A stretch of 64,000 nucleotides of DNA from UBA2357 sp041916775 (GCA_041916775.1 JAYRYZ010000007.1:102751-166750), one strand, 5' to 3'; positions 26,580-35,712 are shown, counted from the stretch's first letter. A program made the numbers and translations. The notes: generated by a model from the sequence alone, not told the origin.

Positions 26580-27593
26580 ATGAGCTTTCTGGCGCGGGCA
26601 CTTGCCGCGTTGCGCACCATTCTGGTTTGCGCTGCACTCCCCATGCTCGCTGTCGCGCTCCCGGCTGCGCATGCGGCGGAACCGGCGGTGGTCCGCGTCG
26701 GAGTCTTGCAGTACGGCACCGTTAGCTGGGAACTCTCGCTCATGCAGAGGGCGGGATTCGCCGCCGAGCACGGCGTGCGCATCGAGGTCGTCCCACTCGC
26801 ACTCAAGGACGCCACCAATGTGGCGCTGCAGGGCGGGGCGGTGGATGTCATCGTCAACGACTGGATCTGGGTATCCCGCCAGCGCAGCGAAGGGCGCGAC
26901 TACACCTTCGTGCCGTTCTCGCAGGCGGTGGGCAGCATCCTCACCCATGCGGATTCCGGCATCCGCGGCTTTGCGGACCTGCGCGGCAAGCGCCTCGGCG
27001 TGGCGGGCGGCGCGCTCGACAAGAGCTGGTTGCTGCTGCGCGCCTATGCGAAGAAGACCGTCGGCGAGGATGCGGCGCGCTTCCTGAAGGCCGACTTCGC
27101 CGCGCCGCCGCTCCTCAACGAGCTCGCGCTGCTCGGCGAACTGCCGGCGGTGATGAACTACTGGCACTATGGCGCACGCCTCAAGGCCGCCGGGCTGGTG
27201 GAGATCCTCGACATGCGTACCATCCTCGCCGGGCTCGGGGTGGAAGGCGAACTCCCGCTCGTGGGCTGGGTGTTCTCCGAGTCCTGGGCCAAGGCCAACC
27301 CGACAGCGATCGAGGGTTTCCTGCGTGCCTCGGCACAGGCCAAGGAGCGCATGCTCGCGTCGGACGAGGCGTGGGACGGACTGCGCCCGCTGATGAAGGT
27401 GGATGACGACGCGAGCTTCATCGCGCTGCGCGACGGCTTCCGCGCCGGCATCCCGCGCGTCGATCGCGAGGCCGCCGAAAAGGTCGCCGCACGCATCTTC
27501 GATGTCCTCGCCGCGGAAGGCGGGCCGGCCTTGGTCGGCAAGGCCGATGCGCTCGCTCCCGGCACCTTCTGGGCGGGCGGACCTGCGCGGTGA
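26580..27593 (+). CDS. SsuA/NMT1-like ABC substrate-binding protein
   Basis: 337 residues with a signal peptide of about 32 (LAALRTILVCAALPMLAVALPAAHA). The body is the two-lobe NitT/TauT binding fold (VALQGGAVDVIVNDWIWVSRQRSEG, FADLRGKRLGVAGGALDKSWLLL). These proteins bind sulfonates, nitrate, pyrimidines or similar small molecules; I cannot tell which. GGAG precedes the ATG. It starts an operon with an SsuC-like permease and an SsuB-like ATPase, and then the PQQ-associated genes. Confidence 0.85.
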   Translation: MSFLARALAALRTILVCAALPMLAVALPAAHAAEPAVVRVGVLQYGTVSWELSLMQRAGFAAEHGVRIEVVPLALKDATNVALQGGAVDVIVNDWIWVSRQRSEGRDYTFVPFSQAVGSILTHADSGIRGFADLRGKRLGVAGGALDKSWLLLRAYAKKTVGEDAARFLKADFAAPPLLNELALLGELPAVMNYWHYGARLKAAGLVEILDMRTILAGLGVEGELPLVGWVFSESWAKANPTAIEGFLRASAQAKERMLASDEAWDGLRPLMKVDDDASFIALRDGFRAGIPRVDREAAEKVAARIFDVLAAEGGPALVGKADALAPGTFWAGGPAR

Positions 27594-28417
27594 CGGCACG
27601 GCATGCGCATCCAGCCTCTGGCACCCTGGCGTTGCGGGCCTCTCCCGGCATGAGTGCAGGACGTCTCGCGGCACCGGGGCGGGATGCGCGCCTGCGCATC
27701 GCCTCGCTCGCGCTCTTCATCGTGCTGTGGCAGCTTGCGGCGTGGTGGCTGCAGAGCAGCACGTTGCCGTCGCCGCTCACGGTCGTTGCGCGGATCTGGG
27801 AAGAAACCGCAGCAATGGTGCTGCCCGGGCATCTCGCGATCACCTTGTGGCGGGTCACGGTGGCCTTCGCCGCGGCGATGCTGCTCGGCACGCTGATCGG
27901 TATCGCGATGGGGCGCTGGCGGGTGCTGGACGTGTTCTTCGACGCCTGGCTGGTGCTGGGGCTCAACATCCCCGCGCTGGTCACGATCATCCTGTGCTAT
28001 GTGTGGTTCGGGCTCAACGACTGGGCGGCGATCACGGCGGTGGCGATCAACAAGATCCCCACCGTGGTGGTGACGGTGCGCGAGGGCGCACGCGCAGTGG
28101 ATGCGCGCCTGATGCAGGTGGCGCAGGCCTACCGGCTCGGCCGCTGGACCACGCTGACGCGGGTCTACCTGCCGCAGCTCGTGCCCTACCTGATGGCGGC
28201 GGCGCGCTCGGGGCTGTCGCTGATCTGGAAGATCGTGCTCGTCGTCGAGCTGCTCGGGCGCAGCGACGGCATGGGATTCCAGCTCAACGTGTTCTTCCAG
28301 TTCTTCGACATCGCCGGCATCCTCGCCTACACCATGGTGTTCGCCGCCATCGTGCTGCTGGTGGAGGGGCTGGTGCTGCGCCCGCTGGAACGCCGGCTCA
28401 CCGGCTGGAGGGCCTGA
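27590..28417 (+). CDS. SsuC-like ABC permease
   Basis: 275 residues from a GTG that overlaps the previous stop (GTGA); an ATG at 27650 is an alternative. It has about six transmembrane segments and the BPD permease EAA-type loop (AYRLGRWTTLTRVYLPQLVPYLMAAARSG). It is the membrane part of the importer encoded with its neighbours. Confidence 0.88.
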   Translation: MTARHAHPASGTLALRASPGMSAGRLAAPGRDARLRIASLALFIVLWQLAAWWLQSSTLPSPLTVVARIWEETAAMVLPGHLAITLWRVTVAFAAAMLLGTLIGIAMGRWRVLDVFFDAWLVLGLNIPALVTIILCYVWFGLNDWAAITAVAINKIPTVVVTVREGARAVDARLMQVAQAYRLGRWTTLTRVYLPQLVPYLMAAARSGLSLIWKIVLVVELLGRSDGMGFQLNVFFQFFDIAGILAYTMVFAAIVLLVEGLVLRPLERRLTGWRA

Positions 28418-29197
28418 ATGCTCGGGATCCGCATCGAAGAGAAGCGTTACCCCGACCGCGGCGGGCGTGTCCATGTCGCGCTCGCCGGCCTTGCGTTGAA
28501 CGCGGCGGCGGGTGAGTTCGTGTGCGTGGTCGGCCCCTCCGGCTGCGGCAAGAGCACGCTGCTGAACCTGGTGGGCGGGCTCGACCACGACTACGTCGGC
28601 GCGATCGCCGCTGCGGATGGCAGTGGCGGGCAGGGCGCCAACATCGGCTTCATGTTCCAGGAGCCGCGCCTGATGCCCTGGCTCACGGTGCTCGACAACG
28701 TGCTGCTGGTGGCGCGCGATGGCGCGGCGGCGCGCCATCGCGCGATCGAGCTGTTGCGTGCGATGGAGCTCGGCGACGTGCTGTCCGCCTATCCGGGCCG
28801 GCTCTCGGGCGGCATGCAGCGGCGTGTGGCGCTGGCGCGCGCCTTCGTGAACGAGCCGCCGCTGCTCCTCATGGACGAACCCTTCGTGTCGCTCGACGCG
28901 CCGACCGCGGCCCTGCTGCGCGAGATGCTGATCGGCCTGTGGACGCGCCGCCGCGCCACCGTGCTGTTCGTGACCCACGACCTGCGCGAGGCGCTGGCGC
29001 TCGCCGACCGGGTGTGCTTTCTGTCGCCTGCACCCGGCCGCGTGGTGCTGGAGCGCGAGATCGCGCTGCCGCGCCCGCGAGTGCCGGGCGACGCGCGCGT
29101 GCAGGCCTTGCACGACGCGCTGTTGCGCGAACATCCGGCGTTGCTGACCGGCCTGGCCGCAACGCCCAACAACGCGGAGACGCTGCTTCATGACTGA
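28418..29197 (+). CDS. SsuB-like ABC ATP-binding protein
   Basis: 259 residues. Walker A is GPSGCGKST, signature LSGGMQRRVALARAF, Walker B LLLMDEPFVSLD, and the switch histidine lies in VTHDLREALALADR. The motif set is complete. It energises the SsuC-like permease and starts immediately after it. Its end overlaps the next gene by 8 bases, which continues the operon. Confidence 0.9.
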   Translation: MLGIRIEEKRYPDRGGRVHVALAGLALNAAAGEFVCVVGPSGCGKSTLLNLVGGLDHDYVGAIAAADGSGGQGANIGFMFQEPRLMPWLTVLDNVLLVARDGAAARHRAIELLRAMELGDVLSAYPGRLSGGMQRRVALARAFVNEPPLLLMDEPFVSLDAPTAALLREMLIGLWTRRRATVLFVTHDLREALALADRVCFLSPAPGRVVLEREIALPRPRVPGDARVQALHDALLREHPALLTGLAATPNNAETLLHD

Positions 29198-29948
29198 ATT
29201 CGCTGCCGCTCCGGCGCTGCTGGAAGTCGTCGATGTGCATAAATCCTATGGCCGCACCGAAGCCTTGAAAGGGGTGAGCTTTTCGGTCGCACACGGCGAG
29301 TTCGTTGCACTGCTGGGGCCCAACGGGGCGGGCAAGAGCACCCTGTTCCAGCTTCTCACCGGGCTCTTCAATGCCGACAGCGGCCAGGTGAAGGTGGGCG
29401 GCCAGGACATGCGGCGCGAGCCGGTACGCGCGCTCGGCGGCATCGGCGTGGTGTTCCAGCAGATGACGCTGGATCTCGACCTCACGGTGGCGGCCAACCT
29501 GCGTTTTCATGCCCGCCTGCACGGGCTGGGCGGCGCCGATGCGACAGCGCGCATCGCCGACGCGGCGGCGCGCATGGGGCTCGCCGAGCGCATGGGCGAC
29601 AAGGTGCGCGCGCTCTCGGGCGGCAACCGGCGCAAGGTGGAGCTCGCGCGGGCGCTGATCCACCGGCCGGCGGTGTTGTTGATGGACGAGGCGACGGTGG
29701 GGCTCGACCCGGCCTCGCGTCGCCAGTTGCTCGACGAGGTGCTGGCGCTGCGAGCGCAGGGCGTCGGCGTGCTGTGGGCTTCGCACCTGGTGGACGAGGC
29801 CGAGGCCGCGGATCGGGTGATCGTGTTGCACAAGGGCAAGATGCTTGCCCAGGGCGGTCCGCGGGAGCTGGTCGCTTCCGCGGGGAAGGCTTCGCTTGCC
29901 GAGACCTTCCTGAACATGACCGGCGGCAAGGAGGCCGCCGCGGCGTGA
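29190..29948 (+). CDS. PQQ-associated ABC transporter ATPase (LutE-like)
   Basis: 252 residues. Walker A GPNGAGKST, signature LSGGNRRKVELARAL (with N in place of Q), Walker B VLLMDEATVGLD, and the switch histidine in WASHLVDEAEAADR. It is of the ABC-2 exporter-like class, distinct from the SsuB-like ATPase before it. This family travels with PQQ-dependent alcohol dehydrogenases. In Methylobacterium a similar ATPase, LutE, is part of the lanthanide uptake cluster. Its likely partners are the binding protein at 31110 and the permease at 32386. Confidence 0.85.
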   Translation: MTEFAAAPALLEVVDVHKSYGRTEALKGVSFSVAHGEFVALLGPNGAGKSTLFQLLTGLFNADSGQVKVGGQDMRREPVRALGGIGVVFQQMTLDLDLTVAANLRFHARLHGLGGADATARIADAAARMGLAERMGDKVRALSGGNRRKVELARALIHRPAVLLMDEATVGLDPASRRQLLDEVLALRAQGVGVLWASHLVDEAEAADRVIVLHKGKMLAQGGPRELVASAGKASLAETFLNMTGGKEAAAA

Positions 29949-29992
29949 GTGGATACATGCCGCATTCATTCAACCTTTTGGAGACGAAACTG

Positions 29993-30979
29993 ATGCGACT
30001 CAAGACTGTAACTGCGGCCCTCGCGGCCGGCCTGATGCTCTCCTTGCCGATTTCCGGCGCGCTCGCCAAGGACACGGGCCATATCTTCGTCAGCAGCGAG
30101 AACGACAACGCGGTGACGGTGCTGGACGGCAAGACCCACGCAGTGGTGAAGACCATCCCCACCGGGGAGCGGCCGCGCGACATGAAGCGCTCCGCCGACG
30201 GCACCAAGCTCTTCGTGATCGCGAGCAACAGCGAGAGGGTGGATGTCATCGACCTCGCATCGCTCGCGGTGGAGCGCAGCATCGACGTGGGCGAAGACCC
30301 GGAGATGTTCGACTTCAGCAAGGACGGCACGAAGATCTACGTCTCCAACGAGGAAGACGCCGCGGTGTCGGTGATCGATGTCGCCGCGAACAAGAAGCTC
30401 GCCGAGATCGAGGTTGGCGAAGAGCCCGAGGGCGTCATGGTCAGCCCGGACGGCAGCCGGGTGTATGTGACCTCCGAGGTCGCCAACATGGTGCATGTGA
30501 TCGATACCGGCACGAACGAGATCCTCGCCAACGTGGTGGTCGGCAACCGGCCGCGCCGCTTCGCCGCGACGCCGGACGGCAGCGAAGTGTGGGTGACCAA
30601 CGAGCTGGGCGGCTCGGTGACGGTGCTGGACGGCAAGGCCAACACGATCAAGCGCACCGTCGAGTTCAAACCCGAGGGTTTCCGCCGCGACGACGTCACG
30701 CCGGTGGGCATCACCATGACGCGCGACGGCAAGACCGCCTACGTGACGCTCGGCCGCGCCAACCACGTCGCGGTGGTGGATGTCGCGAGCGGCGCGGTCA
30801 AGGACTACGTGCTCGTCGGCCAGCGCGCCTGGGGCGTGACGCTGTCGCGCGACGAGTCGCGGCTGGTGGTGGTGAACGGGCTCTCCGACGACATCTCCAT
30901 CGTCGACACCAGCAACAACAAGGTGCTGAAGTCGGTGCCGGTGGGCCGCGTGCCGCACACCGCGGTCATCGACGACTGA
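29993..30979 (+). CDS. PQQ-catabolism-associated beta-propeller protein
   Basis: 328 residues. The signal peptide (AAGLMLSLPISGALA) is followed by seven or so YVTN-type repeats (IFVSSENDNAVTVLDGK, IYVSNEEDAAVSVIDV and similar). It is a periplasmic protein of unknown exact role that co-occurs with PQQ dehydrogenase clusters. ATG at 29993 with an upstream GGAG is chosen. A second propeller is encoded at 33819. Confidence 0.88.
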   Translation: MRLKTVTAALAAGLMLSLPISGALAKDTGHIFVSSENDNAVTVLDGKTHAVVKTIPTGERPRDMKRSADGTKLFVIASNSERVDVIDLASLAVERSIDVGEDPEMFDFSKDGTKIYVSNEEDAAVSVIDVAANKKLAEIEVGEEPEGVMVSPDGSRVYVTSEVANMVHVIDTGTNEILANVVVGNRPRRFAATPDGSEVWVTNELGGSVTVLDGKANTIKRTVEFKPEGFRRDDVTPVGITMTRDGKTAYVTLGRANHVAVVDVASGAVKDYVLVGQRAWGVTLSRDESRLVVVNGLSDDISIVDTSNNKVLKSVPVGRVPHTAVIDD

Positions 30980-31109
30980 AACCTGTCACGCTGTCGGGCC
31001 GGGCACGATGGGTGCACGGCCCGCCAACACGGGCAGGCCTGCTTCACGATGTGCCTGCCCGGCTGTCAGACAGCACCTGGACAACGCTTGCAACGAGGAA
31101 ATGCCAGTC

Positions 31110-32369
31110 ATGCGCAATACGCGATGCCTTCTTCAACCTTCACGTCTCGTCGCCGGCCTCACCGCCGTGTTGCTGTTGACTGCACCCATGCAACAGGCAC
31201 TGGCGCAGACCCAGGCCGAGGCACAGCCGCAGGCGGCGGGCGCGGCCGCAGCACCGGCGCAGAGCACGGTGCGCTTCGCCTTCCTCGAGCTCGACAAGGA
31301 CGCGCGCTATCACGAGAAGCAACTCTTCTTCCGCACCCTGTCGCGGCCGCTCGGCCAACCCTATGCCGGCGCCGAGGTGGCGCTGCGCGAGGCGCGCTTC
31401 GTCGGTCAGGCGCTCGGCGTCGGCTTCGCGCTCGAACGGGTGAAAGGCAAGGACGGCGCCGACCTGCTCGCGCAGCTCGATAAATTGGCCGGGGAGGGCG
31501 TGCGCTACTTCCTGGTGGACGCACCCGGAGCGGTGGTGGACGAACTCGCGCAGGCCACGCGCGGCCGCGATCTCTTGCTCTTCAACGTGTCGGCCGCGGA
31601 CGACGCGCTGCGCCAGGAGCGCTGCCAGGCGCACCTTTACCACACGCTCCCCAACCACGCGATGCAGACCGACGCGCTGGCGCAGTTCCTCGTCGCCAAC
31701 AAGTGGCGCAACATCCTGGTGCTGCAGGGGCCGCTGCCGGACGACCGGCTGATTGGTGCCGCCTTCGAAGCCTCGGCCAAGCGCTTCGGCCTGAAGATCA
31801 GTGCCCGCAAGGACTTCGTCGTCAGCAACGATCCGCGCCAGCGCGATCTTGCCAACGTCGCGCTGCTCACCGCGGGCGACGATTACGACGCGGTGTTCGT
31901 CGCCGACAGCGTGGGCGAGTTCGCGCGCAGCGTGCCCTACCGCACCGTGCGCCCGCGGCCGGTGGTGGGCAGCGAGGGCCTGGTCGCCGAGGCCTGGCAT
32001 TGGGCGTGGGAGCGCCACGGCGCGCCGCAGCTATCCAGCCGGCTGGAAAAACAGGCCGATCGGCGCATGGCGAGCGCGGATTGGGCGGCCTGGATCGCGC
32101 TGAAGTCGGTCGTCGAGGCGGTGGTGCGTACCAACAACGCCGACTTCGCCACGGTGGTGAAGTACCTCGGCGGCGACGAGATCACCATCGACGGCTTCAA
32201 GGGCAACAAGCTCGGCTTCCGCCCGTGGGACCGCCAGCTGCGCCAGCCGATGCTGGTCGCCACCCACAACGCGGTGATCGAACGCGCGCCGATCGAAGGC
32301 TTCCTGCATCAGCGCAACAACATGGATACGCTCGGCTTCGACGAGCGCGACAGCCGCTGCAAACCATGA
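31110..32369 (+). CDS. PQQ-associated ABC substrate-binding protein (LutA-like)
   Basis: 419 residues. A signal peptide ends near QQALAQ. The body is a two-domain periplasmic-binding fold of the branched-chain amino acid type, with a duplicated Rossmann-like arrangement (VRYFLVDAPGAVVDELAQATRGRDLLLFNVSAADDALR). The family is specific to PQQ dehydrogenase clusters and resembles LutA of lanthanide uptake. An alternative ATG nine bases upstream (31101) is too close to the ribosome site. Confidence 0.82.
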   Translation: MRNTRCLLQPSRLVAGLTAVLLLTAPMQQALAQTQAEAQPQAAGAAAAPAQSTVRFAFLELDKDARYHEKQLFFRTLSRPLGQPYAGAEVALREARFVGQALGVGFALERVKGKDGADLLAQLDKLAGEGVRYFLVDAPGAVVDELAQATRGRDLLLFNVSAADDALRQERCQAHLYHTLPNHAMQTDALAQFLVANKWRNILVLQGPLPDDRLIGAAFEASAKRFGLKISARKDFVVSNDPRQRDLANVALLTAGDDYDAVFVADSVGEFARSVPYRTVRPRPVVGSEGLVAEAWHWAWERHGAPQLSSRLEKQADRRMASADWAAWIALKSVVEAVVRTNNADFATVVKYLGGDEITIDGFKGNKLGFRPWDRQLRQPMLVATHNAVIERAPIEGFLHQRNNMDTLGFDERDSRCKP

Positions 32370-32385
32370 CGAGGGGAGATCACCC

Positions 32386-33195
32386 ATGAAGCTCGGCCAC
32401 GCGCTGCTCGCGCTGCAGGCGGTCACCAGCCGCGAGGTGGCGAAGTTCGTCCGCCAGGGCGGGCGGCTCGCCTCCGCGCTGGTGCGCCCGCTGCTGTGGC
32501 TGGTGGTATTCGCGGCCGGCTTCCAGAATGTGTTCGGGGTGTCGATCATCCCCCCTTACCAGACCTACATTCCTTACCAGACCTACATCGTGCCCGGCCT
32601 CCTCGGCATGGTGCTGCTCTTCAACGGCATGCAGTCCTCGCTCGCGATGGTGTACGACCGCGAGATGGGGGTGATGCGCCTCTTGCTCACCGCGCCGCTG
32701 CCGCGCAGCTGGTTGCTGTTCTGCAAGTTGCTTGCAGGCACCTTGCTGTCGGTGCTGCAGGCCTATGTGTTCCTCGCGGTTGCGGCGCTGTTCGAGGTGG
32801 ATGTGCCGTGGTCGGGTTGGCTGTATGCGCTGCCGGTGCTGGTGCTGGCTGGGATGATGCTCGGCGCGCTCGGTCTCTTGCTGTCGGTGTATGTGAAGCA
32901 GCTGGAGAACTTCGCCGGCACGATGAATTTCGTCATCTTCCCGATGTTCTTCATCTCGCCCGCGCTCTATCCGCTTTGGAAGCTGGAGGAGTCCGGCGCG
33001 CGCGTCATTCACTTCCTCGCCACCTGGAACCCCTTCACTCATGCGGTCGAGGCGATCCGCTTCGCGCTGCACGGCCAGGTCGCGTGGCTGTCGCTCACGA
33101 TCGTGGCCGGCAGCCTCGCGGCATTCTTCCTGCTTGCAGCCTGGGGTTACGACCCGCAGCGCGGCATGTTGAAGAGGAGCGGCAAGCCGGGGTGA
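32386..33195 (+). CDS. PQQ-associated ABC-2 type permease (LutF-like)
   Basis: 269 residues with six hydrophobic segments and the ABC-2 family motif YDREMGVMRLLLTAPLPRSWLLFCKLLAG. It is the membrane partner of the ATPase at 29190. The motif PYQTYI occurs twice in tandem at residues 57-68 and is encoded by an almost perfect 18-base repeat. It resembles LutF; import or export direction cannot be judged from sequence. Confidence 0.85.
   Translation: MKLGHALLALQAVTSREVAKFVRQGGRLASALVRPLLWLVVFAAGFQNVFGVSIIPPYQTYIPYQTYIVPGLLGMVLLFNGMQSSLAMVYDREMGVMRLLLTAPLPRSWLLFCKLLAGTLLSVLQAYVFLAVAALFEVDVPWSGWLYALPVLVLAGMMLGALGLLLSVYVKQLENFAGTMNFVIFPMFFISPALYPLWKLEESGARVIHFLATWNPFTHAVEAIRFALHGQVAWLSLTIVAGSLAAFFLLAAWGYDPQRGMLKRSGKPG
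32554..32589 (+). repeat. 18-base tandem repeat within the permease gene
   Basis: Two adjacent copies of an 18-base unit encoding PYQTYI; they differ only in the last base (ATT against ATC). Confidence 0.9.
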
Positions 33196-33285
33196 GCGTT
33201 TCGCGACTTGCCCGAATACTGCAAGACGACATCAACGACCAGCACAACACATGACAAGCCCCGCCAGGGGAAACAAGGAGACGAC

Positions 33286-33822
33286 ATGAACTCACTGAAG
33301 CGACTTGCGGTACTCGCCGCCTGCGGTGCAATCGCCGGCAGCGCGCTCGCCCACGGCCCGAGCCGGCAGAAGGTAGAGATCGCGATCGACATCAACGCGC
33401 CGGCCGACAAGGTATGGGCGCGGATTGCGAACTTCCACGACATGTCCTGGCACCCGGCGGTGGCAAAGACCGAGGGCAGCGGCGGCAACGAACCGGGTGC
33501 CGCGCGCGTGCTCACCTTGCAGGGCGACGGCAGCGCCACGATCAGCGAGGCACTCACCAAGTACGACGCCGCGGGCATGACGTATTCGTACAAGATCACT
33601 GCGGTGGATGTGAAGGTGCTGCCGGTGACCAACTACACCTCCCACCTCACGGTCACCGCGGACGGCGCTGACAAGTCCAAGGTGCAGTGGCGTGGCGCGT
33701 TCTACCGCGGCTTCCCGAACAACGACCCGCCGCCGGAGCTCTCCGACGAGGCCGCGATCAAGGCGGTGACCGGCGTCTACCAGGGTGGGCTGGACGCGCT
33801 CAAGTCGGCGATGGAGAAATGA
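33286..33822 (+). CDS. Periplasmic SRPBCC-family protein
   Basis: 178 residues with a signal peptide (AVLAACGAIAGSALA). The START/polyketide-cyclase-like fold is suggested by VEIAIDINAPADKVWARIANFHDMSWHPAV and a C-terminal helix (IKAVTGVYQGGLDALKSAM). Such proteins bind hydrophobic or bulky ligands; the ligand here is unknown. It sits in the PQQ-associated operon and its stop overlaps the next start (ATGA). Confidence 0.8.
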   Translation: MNSLKRLAVLAACGAIAGSALAHGPSRQKVEIAIDINAPADKVWARIANFHDMSWHPAVAKTEGSGGNEPGAARVLTLQGDGSATISEALTKYDAAGMTYSYKITAVDVKVLPVTNYTSHLTVTADGADKSKVQWRGAFYRGFPNNDPPPELSDEAAIKAVTGVYQGGLDALKSAMEK

Positions 33823-35273
33823 CGCGCTGGCTGGTGGCGGCGCTGTGCGCCCTCGCAGGCTCGGCCTGCGCAGGGGAGCGTGCCTTCGTCACTACCCAGA
33901 ACGACGACGCGGTGTCGGTCGTCGCGCTGCCGGAGATGCGCGTCACCGCCACGCTCGCTGTCGGTGGCAAGCCGGCTGGCGTGGCGGTGAGCCCGGACGG
34001 GCGGCGCGCCTACGTCACCAGCCCGGAAGGCAAGTATCTCTCGGTACTGCAGACCGACCCGCCGGCGCTGGACAAGCGCATCCCGCTCGCAGGCGGCCCG
34101 CTCGGGGTCGCCATCGCACCCGACGGTCGCAGGGTATATGTTGCGGACTGGTACGAACACCGCGTGTACGTCGTGGATGCGGATGCGGGCGAAATCGTTG
34201 CAGAGTGGCCCACCGGCCGTTCGCCATCCGGGCTCGCGGTGTCGCCGGACGGCACGCAGCTGGTCTCCGCCGACCGGGACAGCAACCAGCTGACCGTGTT
34301 CTCGATTACGGACGGGCGCGTGCTCCAGACCATTGCCACCGGTGAGCGCCCCTTCGGCGTGAGCTTCTCGCCAGACGGGCGGCACCTCGCGAGCGCGAAC
34401 GTCGCATCCAACAGCGTCACGCTCATCGATGCGCGCACGCTGCAGGTGATCGCAGAGGTTGCGGTCGGCGAACGCCCCTATGCGATCGCTTTCGCGCAGG
34501 GACGCATGTTCGTCACCAACCAGTACGGCGGTACGGTGTCGGTCATCGATGTGGCGTCGCGCAAGACGCTGGCGACGATCGAGACCGGCGAGTATCCGGA
34601 AGGCATTGCGCTGTCGGCCGATGGCGGCAGTGTGTATGTCGCGAACTGGTTCGACAACAGTCTGGTGCGGATCGATGCCGCCAGCCTGGCGATCACCGGC
34701 CGTGTCGCGACCGGCAACGGCCCGCGCGCCTTCGGCAACTTCATTGCCGTCAGCGCCGCGTCCGATTCCAAACCCGACTCTCAACCCAACTCCGAACCCG
34801 AACCCGAACCCGAACCCGAACCCATCCTGATGGTGGGCTTCGAACTCCTGGAAGACCATCCGGATCCGACCCGCGAGGCCGACCAGAAGCGCCGCATCGC
34901 CACGCTGAAGACCCAGTTCGACCGCGTCGTGCGCGAGCGCGGCCTTTACACTCCGCTCGACGCAGCGCCGGTGCAGGCCACGATAGACCGCCACCGTGCG
35001 CAGCAGGCCTTTCTCTATCGTTGCGAGTCCTGCCTCACCGACATCGCCCGCGAACGCGGCGTGCGCCTCATCGCCGCCGGCTGGGTGCAGAAGGTGAGCA
35101 ACCTGATCCTCAACGTCAACATCGAGATCCGCGACGCCGAAACCCAACGCATTCTCCTCACCCGCACCGTGGACATGCGCGGCAACAACGACGAATCCTG
35201 GACCCGCGCCCTCGACTACCTCCTGCGCGGCATCGCCGAGCGGCGCGCAAAGGAGCCGGGATACGGGCTTTGA
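33819..35273 (+). CDS. Beta-propeller fused to a DUF3280/DUF2380-like domain
   Basis: 484 residues. Residues 1-17 look like a signal peptide (LVAALCALAGSACA). About 18-310 form a YVTN-type propeller (FVTTQNDDAVSVVALPEMRVTATL and similar). A linker with five Glu-Pro pairs follows. The last 150 residues contain GWVQKVSNLILNVNIEIRD and MRGNNDESWTRALDYLLRG, which I recognise as a small periplasmic domain of PQQ gene neighbourhoods (name from memory, DUF3280 or DUF2380). These two parts appear to be separate modules joined here. The 3' end of the gene is duplicated at 36132. Confidence 0.8.
   Translation: MTRWLVAALCALAGSACAGERAFVTTQNDDAVSVVALPEMRVTATLAVGGKPAGVAVSPDGRRAYVTSPEGKYLSVLQTDPPALDKRIPLAGGPLGVAIAPDGRRVYVADWYEHRVYVVDADAGEIVAEWPTGRSPSGLAVSPDGTQLVSADRDSNQLTVFSITDGRVLQTIATGERPFGVSFSPDGRHLASANVASNSVTLIDARTLQVIAEVAVGERPYAIAFAQGRMFVTNQYGGTVSVIDVASRKTLATIETGEYPEGIALSADGGSVYVANWFDNSLVRIDAASLAITGRVATGNGPRAFGNFIAVSAASDSKPDSQPNSEPEPEPEPEPILMVGFELLEDHPDPTREADQKRRIATLKTQFDRVVRERGLYTPLDAAPVQATIDRHRAQQAFLYRCESCLTDIARERGVRLIAAGWVQKVSNLILNVNIEIRDAETQRILLTRTVDMRGNNDESWTRALDYLLRGIAERRAKEPGYGL
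34794..34823 (+). repeat. Hexamer repeat encoding the Glu-Pro linker
   Basis: Five perfect copies of GAACCC, encoding EPEPEPEPEP between the propeller and the C-terminal domain. Slippage here would change linker length without changing frame. Confidence 0.95.
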
Positions 35274-35277
35274 GGTG
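35204..35277. repeat. 74-base direct repeat, copy 1 (left of mqsRA)
   Basis: Covers the last 23 codons of the propeller gene and four bases beyond. It matches 36132-36205 with a single mismatch (35217 against 36145). Confidence 0.95.
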
Positions 35278-35308
35278 GGAAAGTTCGTGCGCCAGGCGTG
35301 AGCAGTGT

Positions 35309-35710
35309 CTATGCGGCTCGAACCTCGTCGAGCAACTCCGGGTGACGGTCCAGTACCTTGAGCAGCTTCACCAAGGCCAGGGGCGGTTTGGTCTTGCCGG
35401 TCTCGTACCGCGAAAAGGCATTGACCCCACCACCAAAGATTTCGGCCGCCTCGCGCTGGTCGAGGGCGAGCTTCTTGCGAACGCTGGCAATGAAGCCTGG
35501 ATCAACAATCGAGGCATTGACCTGCTTGTTGAATTCCAGCATCGCCGCGCTGGTGCGTGTCGATTCGGCCACATCGAGGACGAGCTCGCCGCAGGCCGGG
35601 CAGAATTCGCCAGTCACCGCCGGAATGACTGTCGTCTCGCCCTTGTAGGCATACGGCATGTCGCGGGTGTCACGGACCAGTTCGGCCGCCGCGCAAGATG
35701 GACATTTCAT
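35309..35710 (-). CDS. mqsA: MqsA antitoxin
   Basis: 133 residues, close to the 131 of E. coli MqsA. The N-terminal zinc-binding domain has C3/C6 and C37/C40 (KCPSC and FCPACGE). The C-terminal HTH domain includes REAAEIFGGGVNAFSRYETGKTKPP. It neutralises MqsR and represses its own operon. Both domains are intact. It follows mqsR by two bases. Confidence 0.93.
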   Translation of the reverse strand: MKCPSCAAAELVRDTRDMPYAYKGETTVIPAVTGEFCPACGELVLDVAESTRTSAAMLEFNKQVNASIVDPGFIASVRKKLALDQREAAEIFGGGVNAFSRYETGKTKPPLALVKLLKVLDRHPELLDEVRAA

Positions 35711-35712
35711 GG

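Noticed and set aside
27167..29191. 674-codon minus-strand frame over the SsuABC-like genes
   Set aside because: The plus strand carries three genes with complete motifs; the minus translation is Gln/Arg/His-rich and has none.
34459..34830. Open frame ending in an Asn-Pro repeat
   Set aside because: It is the GAACCC repeat of the propeller gene read in another frame.
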